Below are positions 20,201 to 31,947 of a stretch of DNA of 64,000 nucleotides, piece after piece. Source of the stretch: Casuarina equisetifolia. Taxonomy: Eukaryota > Streptophyta > Magnoliopsida > Fagales > Casuarinaceae. The notes beneath the pieces were generated by a model. It was not told the DNA's origin. It searched no databases and worked only from the letters and a program-made list of their open reading frames with translations. The position numbers were made by a program, and so were the translations under genes. The DNA lies in assembly GCA_028551475.1 (NCBI GenBank), contig CM052358.1, positions 26,066,853-26,130,852 on the forward strand, in the 5' to 3' direction. The first letter of the stretch is position 1. Each line of letters begins with the position of its first letter.

Positions 20201-22894
20201 CAAGAAAATTAAAATATTTGCATTGAACTTGTAAAAGAAAGAATTAAGAAACTATGCACTTTAGGAAAAAATTTTAAGTTTAAATCATAAATAACCTGAA
20301 TCATCACTTCTAGATATGCAAGGATGAGGGAAATTGTCACCACAATTCAATCTGTTTCTTGAAAAGCTGCAACAAGTAAGAACCAGTAGCATAGTTAATG
20401 ATAATAAAATTTGTTATAGAAATATTCTTTTATGATAGTAAAGGGAAATTTTGCTATCCAATATTCACAAATAATTGGCCTACCAATTGCAGCCAAAAAG
20501 AAAAATAAAATCCAAAGAACCCAAGTGACACAAATGCTTTGGACTTATCAACCCTAAATGACTAACTAGATGAAAACTCCCTTTATAAAAAATTTTAAAA
20601 AAAATTCATCATCATTTTAACCATAACATTGAAAAATCTAAACTTCTTATTCCTTGGAACCTAACAAACAGCAAGGTGAAAGGATGATAAGATCATGGTG
20701 GCTCATCTCTCCCTTCTTGCTCCATGTAAGTAGTAGCCTTTCAACTCGCAGGAAAAATTATGTAGAAAATTTGACATTTTTCACTGTATTGGATTATATT
20801 TCTTAGTTGCCAAAAATGAAAAGGGTTGTGTTTCTTGATATGAACAATAGGACTACAAAGTTCAGTTTCAGAAATAGCACCTTACAAGAATCTATAAAGA
20901 GCTTGTTTAAGCACCAATGAACTTTAATGTCAAATTAAGGGCTTCAAATAGTAAGTGTAAGATGGAACCTTTAAGTAAGTAGAATGTCAAAGAGCACAAT
21001 TTCTTGTTACTTGTAATCTATGTTGAAAGATATTTTTTTATGGTTTGATTGATATCAATTAGAGTTACACGGGTTTGGATGTAGTTAAAACTATGGGAGA
21101 AAAAATGACTCAACTTAGTGAAATCTCATCCAAACAAATGTAAATGGGTGGTGTTAATCCTACAATACAAATGGATATGGCTAGGTGAAAATGAGGGAAT
21201 CCAAATCCTAAAAATATAACATGTGATGTATGTAAATTCATAAGGATATATCTTCTTCATACTTGTATGACGAAACTTGGAATAAATGCTCAGGAATGTC
21301 ACCACTGAGATTGTTTGAATTTAGCATACTGCAAAAGAGTTTCAATCATGTCACTGAATACTAAAAGAAACTATGGAGATTCAAACTTATTGATTAAACA
21401 AGCAAAAATTAAATTTATCATATCATCTCCACATCCTACAACGATAACATACAGATTCACCAAGTTTGGAAGGCTTGACACTGACGTAGGAATAGTCCTA
21501 ACAAGATTATTTTGACTCAAATACTTGCTTGCACAATCAAGAAAATCATAATATTAAGAAGAAATTATCAAAAGATGTGTATTCTCAAAAATATCTTGTA
21601 AAGTGCGGAGAATGCAGAAAAAATTACTTACAAATAACGAAGCTTTTTAAGATTACCAAGGGAAGGTGGTATGCCACCAGTTAAATAATTATTGGACAAA
21701 TCCAAACTGGTCAAATTCGTTAGGTATCCAAACTCTTCTGGTATCTCACCTCCTATGTTATTTCCTGACAAAATTCTGCATAATAAGTGAAAGAGATACA
21801 AGCCGGGTTATACTTAGCATATGCAGATTATCAACCCCAGAAATGTCTAACAAATCCCAAAGACCATGGAGATAATTTAATTATGATTTAAGGTTGACAG
21901 GTGCATAAACTTCGTTAAAGAGTTTTTCAGAAAATTTATGACATTCTTACCCTTAAATCTTTTGCTTTCTAACTTTGTTTGTTCCAGTTTATTGGAAGAA
22001 GAAGACCAAAATAAACAATAATACAAAAGACTGGGGTTAAAGGATAACAACATGGTTTAGAATTCAGATTAGACGCAATAATACTTTCATACTTACAGAG
22101 TCCCCAAAGACTTTATACTTCCTATTCGAGGGGACAGGATTCCGTTAAATTCCTTTGATTGCAATGTTCTGGAAAGAAGCAATAGACAAAAGGCATACGT
22201 GAGACCAAAAGTGCTAATATTTGCAATTAAAATATATAACCTTGGACAAATAACAAAAATTGTGATTTGTTAGCAACAGCAGCGTCAAGAATAAATGAAT
22301 AGTGAAAGGAAAGGGTATATTAAACAGCATCTTACAAATGGACAATTTTATTATCACTGTCACACTCAACACCGGACCAAGTGCAAGGATTAGCTTGACT
22401 TGGTTTCCAATCTGTGAGCTGACTCGATGGAGCATTTAATGAAGTCTTCAATGCAAGCAAGGCTTCCCCTGAAATAGAATACAGGAACAGTCACCAACTA
22501 AACAAGTCAATATGGTCGTGCTAACACATCTGTACTTTTTCTTTCTTTTTCTTTCTTTTCCTTAGGGGACAAGGGTGGAGAAGAGGTTTGTTGAAGTCAT
22601 GGAGTTCAGAGGAAAGCAGATAATTTTTTCATATTAGAGTAAGAGAACTGCATCTGAAATATGCACAGGCTTGGACCAAGTTAAATAAGACTCACACGGA
22701 GAAAAAAAGACATATACTATCTCCCTGAATCTTTGGCTTTGAGAGCAGTAAATACAGTCAGCATAGCTACATGCACTCTAAAAGAATTAAATATCAAACG
22801 GACACAGCCCCATACCTTGAAGATCTGTAAATGAAGAAGACTGCAAACAGGAGAAAATCAACAGAATGAAAACCACTTCCACCTTCAACGACAT
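14264..22894 (-). CDS. LRR receptor-like Ser/Thr kinase, LRR II subfamily (At5g10290/At5g65240-like), 11 exons
   Basis: Exons in transcript order: 22816-22894, 22336-22468, 22097-22168, 21632-21775, 21453-21527, 21263-21328, 20296-20366, 20053-20196, 16498-16839, 14773-15167, 14264-14578. All have GT/AG ends, join in phase and give 611 residues. Residues 1-24 are a signal peptide; the LRR N-cap has Cys54 and Cys62; about five LRRs follow to 190; the paired Cys are 198 and 206; the membrane segment is about 221-245 and is followed by YKRGYK. The kinase has GQGGFGKV (295-302), Lys316, HRD 413-415 and DFG 433-435 (as DFGLVKL), and ends in LSGGR. The C-tail closely matches At5g10290. Unlike SERK proteins it has no Pro-rich SPP segment. 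Role: a plasma-membrane kinase that probably acts as a co-receptor. Exon 5 needs an acceptor 4 nt upstream of the expected site. The largest intron (3.2 kb) holds repeats. Confidence 0.93.
18614..19090 (+). mobile_element. Possible Copia-type LTR fragment in receptor-kinase intron 8
   Basis: Starts TGTTGAGATTGG and has gggttttcctttataaatag (a TATA box in a typical LTR setting), then gagaaagcctcc and a later tataagattttgcctg typical of Copia R/U5 segments. No internal region, primer site or target-site duplication could be confirmed, and the right end is uncertain. Confidence 0.3.
19507..19784. repeat. Tandem duplication, unit about 145 bp, in receptor-kinase intron 8
   Basis: 19507-19640 and 19652-19784 share actactatatttactccc, caactttactgttttttgac, atgcaagaaagatag, and tttttcacatcatcattttt in the same order. 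The copies differ by about one base in eight. Confidence 0.88.
21453..21527 (-). other. Receptor-kinase exon 5 with shifted splice acceptor
   Basis: In this subfamily the LRR exons are 72 nt or multiples. The obvious acceptor here (caag before TATTTGAGTC, at 21524) leaves a 71-nt exon that shifts the frame and reads TGA at once. A second AG four bases upstream (gtgcaag, 21528-21534) gives 75 nt, restores the frame and adds one residue, so the repeat reads [14 protein letters not shown]. The consensus Gly of this LRR is Arg. The fit suggests an old 1-nt deletion repaired by use of the upstream acceptor, or, if that acceptor is not used, a null allele. Confidence 0.7.
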
Positions 22895-23626
22895 CACTTC
22901 TGGTTACTCATTCAATGAGATGTATTGTGATCAATGAACACAAGAATCAGGGCCACTGCTGTAAAGAGATCCCAGAATTAATTTGCAAAATCTTCAGAAG
23001 TGCAAATAGGTGCTGCATAATTTTAACATTGGCCAAGGAAAAAACTACATTTATCGATTTTTTTGCATGTCAAAATATTATAGGAACTTTCATGGTTAAG
23101 CTTGTCCATCGGAATTTGTATGTGAGTTTCGGTAATAGGCGTAGAGCAGAAGTCTTCTGCTGGTACCAACCCAACCCAACCCAACCCAACCCATCCCATC
23201 CCATCCCAGTACCCTTTGCCTTTATTGATGTCTGAACGTATCAGATTAGATATGCTATAAGACATGGCTATCAAAACAGAGAGTTTCAGCGAGAAGAGTG
23301 AACAAAATCCGCGACCATATTAACCTCGTATCTTTTCACTTGTGTATCAGTTTGCCCTCGTAAGCTTGGGGTTATGAGGCCCAAGTAAAGAATGATATTC
23401 AAAAAAAAGTGTGGAAACTAACCATCGTACCTGGGTTTTTCTATGAAATAGTCGATGCACACGACCTTAGACCTGCAAAACAACATATTAGCCAGTGTTT
23501 CAAGATTCAGATTTCAACAAAATTAGACACCACACTCCCCCTTAACACTCCCCCGATCCCACAACGAAAAAAAGAAGAAAAAAAGAAAAGAAACAGAGTA
23601 TGCGAGAGGAAAGAGATATGAGAGAC
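22895..23626. other. Upstream region of the receptor-kinase gene
   Basis: Presumed 5' leader and promoter for the minus-strand gene starting at 22894. It contains the CCCAA/CCCAT repeat (listed separately) about 270 bases upstream of the ATG. No TATA box is clear enough to call. Confidence 0.5.
23165..23209. repeat. Pentanucleotide repeat (CCCAA)n(CCCAT)n
   Basis: About five CCCAA units switch to CCCAT units. On the transcribed strand of the receptor kinase this reads GGGTTGGGTTGGG then GGGATGGG, a G-run array in the presumed leader or promoter. Confidence 0.9.
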
Positions 23627-24712
23627 ATTTAGAACTTTTCAAATCTCATTGACTATGCCCTGCATCAGTCCCCTGTAATCAAGCCAACTCAAATCAACTC
23701 GGTTAGTTATAACTTAAGACTAAATACTGTTATGTGCAGGGGGACCGAACTGCTAGTAGCCGTTGACAGAAACTTGCAAGTCAGCTAAATATGGGTAGCA
23801 GTTGCTACAAATTATCACAAGACATACCTGTAAGAAGTTACTAATAAGAGCATTGATACCCAGAGATGAGACTTTGCCTTCTTTACATCTGCAACTATGT
23901 AAATATAACTAGAACTACTAATCTATATAGAAGGAACCGTTCCTATCCTCATTGGTAGAGCATTAACTACAAGTTTGACCATTCAAAGGGGCTTGACTAA
24001 ATAAATGTTTAGAGTGGAATAATTTGAAGTCTTTTGACGGGCATGCGTCCACTTTATAAAAGCACTCGAGGGAATTCCAAACAATTATTATCCTTCATTT
24101 TCTAACATAACTGGCCCTACTCTCAAATCTGTGACATCGACGGGGGCAATAATCTCCTAAGAACAGACCCTTGTGGAGCACGGCATTAAAATCTTGCCCA
24201 ATCAACTTGTCCTAGTACAAGATGCTCCCAATTCGTTCAAAATTTGACGAACTTTGGTTGGATTAATATCTTTATTCGTTTTGAATGGGAATGAAATAAA
24301 GAATTCTTCGTTCCTTTTGTGCACTCAGCACATGTTGCATTGTTTAAGCGTAAAGCTAGTCTTTGAAAATACAAGGAACACAATAACTTTCACCGGAGAT
24401 GCTGAGGTTATTATTTATGTCCAAACTTTGTTTTCAACTGTACTAGTTTTTCTTTTCTTTTTATTTTACTACTTATACATTTTCTTTGCGGTGGGTGGGA
24501 AATAATGGGTAATTTGTTTGGTCATATCCTGTTTTCCAAAGCCAAAATCTTAGTCCCACTTTCTACTGTGCTTGACAGCTCGAGTCAATTTTTAGTTTTT
24601 TATTTTGCTGTAGGTGCTCGAGACAAATCAGAGCTACCAAATTGAGTGTCTTCCGTTCCAAAATTTAATATTTGATGGCCTATTAGTTAAACCGCATTAA
24701 CGTGGGTGCTAA
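23627..24712 (+). repeat. Tandem duplication D1, unit 1 (about 1.09 kb)
   Basis: Matches 24713-25303 and then 28538-29060 in order. Shared strings include agccaactcaaatcaa, gactaaat, ctgctagtagccgttga, cattggtagagcattaacta, tggtgggaaa-like text and ttgatggcctattagtta. The unit repeats head to tail with a short TTTA-type junction. No gene is recognised in either unit; an 83-codon plus frame at 24254-24505 recurs as 28658-28903 but is broken differently and is not supported as coding. Confidence 0.9.
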
Positions 24713-25303
24713 TTTTAGAACTTTTCAAATCTCTTTGGCTATGACATGCATCAGTACCCTGTCATCAAGCCAACTCAAATCAAGTCGATTAGTTATAACT
24801 TAAGACTAAATGTTAAGTGCAGCGTAACCCAACTGCTAGTAGCCGTTGATAGAAACTTGCAAGTCAGCTAAATATGGGTTGCAGTTGATTCAAATCATCA
24901 GAGGACATACCTGTAAGAAGTTAATAATAAGAGTACTGATACCCCAGAGATGAGACTTTGCCTTCTTTACATCTGCAACTATGTAACAATAACTAGAACT
25001 ACTAATCTAAATAGAAAGAACCGTCCTTATCCTCATTGGTAGAGCATTAACTACAAGTTAAGCCATTCAAGGGACTTGACTAAATAAATATTTAGATTGG
25101 AATAACTTGAATTCTTTTGATGGGCAAGCGTCTACTTTATAAAAGCACTTGAGAGAATTCCAAACAATTATTGTCCTACATATTTTAGGTTCTTCATTTT
25201 CTAACGTAACTGGCCTTACTCTCGAGTCTGTGACATCGACGGGGACAATGATCTCCTAAGGACTGACCCTTGTGAAGCACGGCATTAAATCTTGCCCAAT
25301 CAA
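24713..25303 (+). repeat. Tandem duplication D1, unit 2, left part
   Basis: Aligns with 23628-24205 and stops at gcccaatcaa (25303). The alignment resumes at 28538 with ctagtacaagatgct, matching 24212. The 3,234 bases between are foreign to unit 1. Confidence 0.88.
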
Positions 25304-25627
25304 GGATTCCTACTCCTAACACGGTAAATACTGTTCAGGAGACAGATCTCACGCGGCCAAAGAAAATCAAACAGAGAAATAAAAAGACAAGACTCTCTGT
25401 CGGAATTCTTTGACTTTGTGGAGTTGTTTGTCTGTCAAAGTATTTCTAGCATAAACATTACTCTTTAATTAGATTTGATCCTGTTCTAAGATTCATGAAT
25501 GGTTGGACTCTGCCTTGTAAAACCCTCCACTGGACGTTCACATGAAACATAATACTTCAACAACGACAACAATTATCAAATGAGAAAATGTTACGTAAAA
25601 CTTGATCTAAGTAGAGTCAAAGGTTAC
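25304..25627. other. Unassigned left part of the insert in D1 unit 2
   Basis: 324 bases between the D1 break and the Copia LTR. No gene or repeat partner in this window was found. It shows the insert is more than a simple Copia insertion. Confidence 0.5.
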
Positions 25628-25981
25628 TGTTAGAATAGTCCTCCACGTTAATGGCCACATCACCTTCCATGACCATGCCATGTCATCCCTAGGGCCACAT
25701 TAGCTACAAGTGCCTCGCGTCTGTGCACGATTGAGCGAACCAATGCTCGATCGCCACTCATTGCCGGAAAAGCTTTCCTAATATGATTTTGTAATTTTGT
25801 AAAGAAAATTGATTTATTTCTATTTATAAGTGTTTTCCATTATAATTTGTATTGATTTATGTATTTAACCTAATTGAATCTAATGAAAATTATCATCGAG
25901 AATTTAGGAATTAGAGTTTTCTCCTCTTCTCTTTCAATTGGCAATTCTAGTCAATATGCTGTGAATTCACCAATTCCTTCA
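25628..25981 (+). repeat. 5' LTR of a Copia element
   Basis: 354 bases from TGTTAGAATAG to CCTTCA, followed at once by TGGTATCAATGG, a degenerate initiator-Met tRNA primer site (standard TGGTATCAGAGC). It contains a TATA-like tatttataag (about 25820). No second LTR is present in the window. Confidence 0.82.
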
Positions 25982-28537
25982 TGGTATCAATGGAGGTAGC
26001 GGCCAACACCCACTTACCAGAAAATTCTCTCACCCTTATGACTAATTCATAAAACCTTAACCCTACTTAAGCTCTTCCTATAGTTCTGATGGCCTTTCCA
26101 ATGTCGATGATGCCAGCTCTGACTGCCACCGAGTGCTTTAATAGCATGAATTTCGTTGTCTAGAAGATGAGACTCCTGCCATTCCTTATCTCACCACAAA
26201 TTCTACCAATTCTTGATGGCTATGAGCCCACACTGCCTGAAACCCTAATCGACCTTGATGGTATGAAATCCCCTAACCTCACCTATCATTCGTGGCTCCT
26301 CTATGATTAAGTGGCTCTTGGGTGGAGTTTGGCCACATCAACGAACACTATGGTCACCCAGTTGATAAACCTCCACTTCTTTGTTGCTGCCTGGTTGCAT
26401 CTCACGCGCTCCTACACGACTCAATCATTTATGCGCTCGGTTGCTCTTCATCTCTGCTTTTAGAATATTAATTGTGGATCTTGTTCCATGATAGAATTCC
26501 TTCATGACATGAAACAAATCCTTGATCACCATGTTGCCATCAGCGACTATATATCCAACGATGAGTACTTTACTCACGTCTTTTGCAACCTTGGTGAAGA
26601 ATATGACGAGCTCGCAACGTTAGTCTCAATCCTTTAGTAGACCCAGTAACTCACCTGTGAGGCCATCCTTGGCTTGATCTTGGCCTAGGAAGGTCGTTCC
26701 ACCAGTTGGAATGCAACTCTGATTTCACTCGTTGCGTTTGTAGTGTACCCAGGTCAGTTCATGGGTCATGTGCACCCGCACCAGGGTTCGGGCCTCTCCA
26801 CCCCCGCTAACTCGAGCCTAGGCCTAGGTACGTGTGCGAGCTCATGTTAGTGCACGCCCTTTGTAGCCCAACCTAGCTTTAATGGGCTTCTCCCGAGCCC
26901 ACCCAATGCATCCTAACCTTTTCGCAATAATTCACAAGGCCAATGCTATAATGGGCCTTACTGCCACTTATACTGCAAGCCTAGTTACCATGTGTCCAAT
27001 TGTTAAGAACATTTTAACCCAGTTTTTAGCCCCCCCCACCCCCTACCATCCTTAGGCCCACAAAACCTATCCTAACCCCACCCTCTCTTACTACCCACCA
27101 GAGGCCCACTACACCTAACTTTCACCTCCACTCTCTCATTATGGTCCCCCTAACCTTCCACCTTTTACCCATGATGCCACATCTTGGCATCCTAACTCGG
27201 GGGCCTTTCATCATGTCATCTATTCCTTCGTTGTCCTTTTTGGTGTCATTCCCTACCACGGTACTCAACAACTCATCATGGGTAATGGTGTTTCCCTTCC
27301 TATCATTCACACAGGTAAACTTTCCACCCCTTCCTTTCAATTATGTAATGTCATAGTTGTGCCTTCAATTACCAAAAATCTTTTATCTGTTTCTCAATTT
27401 ATGTTAGATAATAATGTCTATTTTATTTTTTTTACCACTCATTTTTGGGTAATATCTTATCTCATGAACCAGATTATCCTCCAAGGAACAGTTGATCATA
27501 GTCTCTACCGTCTTAAGTTGTCTAACATGTCTCCTCATGCTCTTTTAGTGTCTTGCATTAGTCCTTTCCTCCTTTGGCACCATTATTTGGGTCATCCCTC
27601 ATAATCTATTTTAGTTCGTCTTTTACAATCTAGTCGTATTCCTTACAATTCTCCATCGTTTCCCCCATGTGAAGTGTGTGCTCTCAATAAAAGACATTGC
27701 CATCCCCACCCCCCTACTTTGTCTAGGTTGAGTCATCCCTTGCAACTTGTCCATTGTGATGTATGGGGCCTTTCCTTTGTTAAGTCATCTAATAAAAATA
27801 AATTTTATATTTATTTCATTGACAATTTTTCTCACTTTACTTGGTTTTATTCATTTAACACCTACTCTTAATTTTTCAACATTTTCACTACCATTCATAA
27901 GTTTGTTGAGAACCAGCTTGAGTGCCGCCATTAAGTCATTCAATGTGATAGTGCTCCTGAATTCCTCTTAATGACCTTTAGCACCTATCTCCAATCTGTT
28001 AGCATTCAGTAGTGCATTTCTTGTCCCTATTCTCCATTTTAGAACAACATTGCCAAACATAAACACCAACATATTGTCAAAACAAGTTTCATCCTCATGA
28101 CTCCAATCGCAGTTCCTTCTCAGTTTTGGAACTTTGCCTTTGAAATGACTATTTTTCTCAACAGTTGCCTTCCCACCCTTGTCCTCCATAATCTCTCTCC
28201 CTAGCAAACTCTGTTTCACCAACCCCCTGATCTCACTCATCTTCGGGTTTTTGGTTGTGCGGTCTTCCCTTAACTTCACCCATATGCTCCTCACAAACTT
28301 GCTCCTCGCTCTCATGCATGTATCTTCCTAGGCTATCCTCTTGGCTATCGTGGTTACCATTGCTATTGTCTTGTTACTTACCGCATATACATTACTGCTA
28401 ATGCGGTGTTCCATGAAGAGACCTTTCCTTACCACCATCTTTCCCCCTCCCCCACTACCGAATCAGGCTCCCCCTCCTCTGATTCTCTTGTGACCTTGGT
28501 CCCGGTACCCCCACCACCCTTGTTCAACAATATTAGT
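25982..28537 (+). pseudogene. Truncated Copia polyprotein relic: gag, protease, integrase
   Basis: Broken frames in the right order. A UBN2-like gag begins FLISPQILPILDGYEP with an in-frame TAG before it (~26162). A zinc-knuckle-like CKPSYHVSNC lies near 26970. The protease site reads WHPNSGAFHHV (27197-27217 region), with Asn in place of the catalytic Asp. The gag-pre-integrase stretch is SITKNLLSVSQF and ends WHHYLGHPS (~27580). The integrase core is LQLVHCDVWG, then FIDNFSHFTW (~27745-27850), with the next acidic site as QCDSAPEF (~27940). The sequence ends in a proline-rich linker at 28537 where D1 unit 2 resumes, so reverse transcriptase, RNase H and the 3' LTR are missing. Many stops and shifts: inactive. 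Confidence 0.85.
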
Positions 28538-29060
28538 CTAGTACAAGATGCTAACAATTCGTTCAAAATTTGACGAACTTTGGTTGGATTAACATCTTTA
28601 TTCCTTTTGAATGGGAATGAAATAAAGAATTCTTCATTTTTTTTGGGCACTTAGCACATGTTGCACTGTTTAAACGTAAAGCTAGTCTTTGAAAATACGA
28701 GGAACACAATAACTTTGACGGAAGATGCGGAACTTATTATTTATGTCGAAACTTTATTTTCAACTCTGTTAGTTTTTCTTTTCTTTTTCTTTTATTATTT
28801 ATATATTTTCTTTCGTTGCGGTGGGTGGGAAACAGTGGATATTTGGCTGGTCATATCGGTTCTCCAAAGGCAAAATCTTCGTCCCACTTTCTACTGTGCT
28901 TGACAGCACGAGTCAAGTTTTAGTTTTTTATTTTACTTATTTTACTTTGTTGTAGGTGCTCGACTCAATATTAGAGCTACCAGATTGAGTGTCTTTCGTT
29001 CCAGAATGAAATATTTGATGGCCTATTAGTTAGACCGCATTAATCTAGGTGCTAATTTTA
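28538..29060 (+). repeat. Tandem duplication D1, unit 2, right part
   Basis: Continues the alignment with unit 1 from 24212 to 24712: caaaatttgacgaactttgg, aaagctagtctttgaaaata, gcggtgggtgggaaa and gatggcctattagtta. It ends at gtgctaatttta. Confidence 0.88.
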
Positions 29061-30099
29061 TTGCTGTTTTTATATCCAAGGCTATGTACATTAAAATATC
29101 TGAGTGGATTTTAACATGATTTATGTTGTAAGTTGTAGTTTAAACATAGGAAAAAACTTGAAACTTTATCTCGATGTACCTGAACTATAAATTGAATTTG
29201 TTTACAGTGGAAAGTGTAGAAACTCAAGGTTAACTCTATTCATCGTCGATTACAAACAAAGATGTCATTAAATATTTTGTCGTCTGAACACATTTCTTAA
29301 CTTTTCAAATTTTCTTCATGACGTGCTGCAAAGTCTCTTTCTTCATGATTTCTTAGTTTGACAGATATTTTATGCAAAACTAAGTTCTTTGTTTGATGTA
29401 CTTCAACGAGTTCTTTCCTCTTTGGCTGTTATCGCCAAAATTTTCATCAATGCCTCCATGCTGTCATCCGCTTGGAGCCACGTTTTTCAAATATCAGCTA
29501 TTTACCTTCTTCAATGGTGAAACGTGTTTAGATACATCTATAAAGGTGGAAAACACTTTGTTCTTTTTAATGACTGTTTAATTGTGAATGAAAGTAATAA
29601 AATATTAACTCTTTTTAAGGAAAATAACACAATTTTAAATTATAACATTGGCTTGAGCAAATCTAAGGTGTGTAATGTTCATGACAACCTAAGGAGGAAG
29701 GGTTGAATTAGGTTGAAGAGTTTCTATTTATTTATTTTAATTTCTACTTTGATTAGGCTCAATATACTTGTGATTAAAATTACAAATTAATTTATGTGTA
29801 CTTAAATTAAAATAATGTAGAAAATAATAATAAATTATTTTTTGGAAAGTTTTAGTAAAAATTTTGAATTATTCCTTATTGCAATGTTTCAACCTCTTGT
29901 ACCACAATATGCAATGTCTCACAACTGCAATCATTTGAGTTTTTCATATATAGTATTATCTCTCTTCCAAAGATGGATGAGGCAAAGGTCATACCTCTAG
30001 CTCTTTCTTTATGCAAGGGTCATCTAATACACTCAGAACTACAGGTACAATAGGAAGGGTGACTCATGTTCTTCATCCCCCCTTCTTTTTTTTTTTTTT
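29061..30099. other. Gap, nothing recognised
   Basis: AT-rich sequence. Two 60-codon plus frames (29393-29581, 29524-29706) overlap each other in different frames and show no domain. A T-run lies at 30087-30102. Confidence 0.45.
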
Positions 30100-30845
30100 T
30101 TTAGATTTGCTAGAAGAAGGGTCATTCTACAATGTAAAGTTATAAGTACCTTGACCACCATGCAAACCAATGAGTAGTCAATGAAGGAGTGGGTTCTTAA
30201 CAATGGTGCAAATGTGCAGATAACAAACACAACTAGTAAACTTGATGAGTTTTTTCCTTATCATGGTTCTAACTCTATTTTAGTTGGACATGTTGAACCA
30301 ATTGAGAGCACACATACTAGTAGTAGTACACTTGCAAATACACATATTCCCTTGAAATTAGTTTTGGTCTCTCATGGGATACAAAATAACCTTGTCTTGA
30401 TTTCATGTATAATCGATGATTATCTTTGTTATATTATCTTGAACAATCAATTTTTATTCATTAGGGAATCAAGGACAAAGAAAACTTTGGCATAGAGAAT
30501 TAAGAAGGAAATCTATACATCCTTTGTGAGAAACATTTTCAATCTTATTTTGCTTGAAGGTAGCAAGAGACGGATGCATTTATTTGGCATAAAAGACTTA
30601 GACATCCAAATTCATTTTACTATATGAGAAACAAATTTTGATTATGGAAGAAAATAAATGTCATCCAATGCTTGTTAGATCAGTAAAAGCACAAAGTTAC
30701 CCTTTGATGCTTCTTTAAATAAAAGAAAATTTTCTTTTGAGAAAGTACATCGTGATCTTTGGGACCATCCTCAATTGCTTCTCATCAAGGTTCTAATTGT
30801 TGTCATTATTATTGATGATTACACACAATCCACTAAAATAAAAGT
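30100..30845 (+). pseudogene. Copia polyprotein fragment: protease to integrase
   Basis: The frame 30181-30495 opens with EWVLNNGANVQITN, the Copia protease site with Asn for the catalytic Asp. It continues as HTSSSTLANTHIPLKLV, NNLVLIS and FLFIRESRTKKTLA, the region before integrase. Downstream in other frames I read DLDIQIHF, then VHRDLWDHP and IIDDYTQS, matching the GHPN, HSDVWGP and FIDDYTR sites of the integrase core. It ends near 30845. Both ends are cut, there are no LTRs, and several frames are broken. It differs from the Copia relic at 25.6-28.5 kb. Confidence 0.8.
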
Positions 30846-31630
30846 CTGATCGATTTGAGACCTGTGTTGCCTTCAAATCAATGGTGGAAAAGGGAAACGG
30901 CACGCTGAAAAGGGAAAGTGAACCAAAGCAAGCAAAAGTCTCTCTGGCTCCCTGAACTCGCACGATGCCGCCGACTGCAACAGACTGACGTATAACTGAA
31001 CATAGTGTATCGGAGGAACCTCCGCCTCTTCAACTGGCAGCACCAATGAGTCTCGTGCAAAGCCCGACTGCCAAACTGGCAACACCGAGAACTGTCGGCG
31101 AAAATCAGAGAATAGCCATACAGGTTTACAGATGAAGCATCAACACAGGAAGCGAACAGACGAAACTCCTGCTCTGGCAATCATCACAAACCGTGACACC
31201 TGAAATGACTAAAGATTTTTCTCTTGAAGGCTTTCTTTCCCGCCAACTTGTTTATACTCTTTAGTTTTTCTCTGTATAATAGATGTGTAGAGAACACTTG
31301 CAAATATGTTAATCTGCATTACAATTTAACCGGCTTCGGGTTTCCCTCACTTTCTTTGGAGTGTTGCCGAATTTTCACTCAATGGTTATGCTTGGGGAAG
31401 GAGAGATAATAATTTTTTTTTTTTTTTGAAAAAAGAAACCAAATAGACTACCGAGTATGAAGAATTTCCTGTATATTGGTCTCTCAACTTGATAATGGAT
31501 ACATTAGTAAAGAGGCAAATTTATAGGCTGTGTTCACAAAACACTAGTGCCCCATTTTCACGGTAACAAGGGAATACGCTAAATACGCCATTACGGAGGA
31601 AAAACATACTGCGGGTAAAACAGGAACAGT
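30846..31630. other. Gap, nothing recognised
   Basis: Moderately GC-rich at 30870-31200 with overlapping short minus frames, but without a domain I recognise. A T-run lies at 31412-31427. Confidence 0.45.
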
Positions 31631-31813
31631 TTAGCGAAGGGAACATTGAGATTCCCCTAGCCGTTCTCGCAGCCGTTCGAATGTACTTGAACAACCTTCT
31701 GTGATTGATTCAATAGACTGCCTTCGCTGACTTGAGGCGCTGATAGATGTAGGTGGAGAGTCCCTTGTTATACGTAGGCTACATGGCTCGGCAAGCCCGT
31801 TAGAGCTTGGCAT
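31631..31813 (-). other. Unrecognised minus-strand open frame, possible gene relic
   Basis: 60 codons, open for a further ~13 codons upstream, rich in Ser, Arg and acidic residues (SPPTSISASSQRRQSIESIT). Composition looks more coding-like than its surroundings, but I cannot name a family and there is no confirmed start or exon partner. Confidence 0.3.
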
Positions 31814-31947
31814 GTGACCTTTGTATGGTCTTTGAGCATAAACTATCAGCTTTGGTTGGCAGAAAACTAATATTCAATACCTGTACCTATGGGATGGTCT
31901 TCGCCCACATTACAAACCCAATTTCTTGATAAAGGCAATGGGACCTG

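Noticed and set aside
23945-23975. tRNA-like ttggtagagc (A-box-like) in D1
   Set aside because: No B-box (ggttcgaatcc) or acceptor-stem pairing follows; repeated only because D1 is duplicated.
24254-28903. Plus frames 24254-24505 and 28658-28903 of similar sequence
   Set aside because: Copies within D1; the downstream parts diverge by frame change and no domain is seen.
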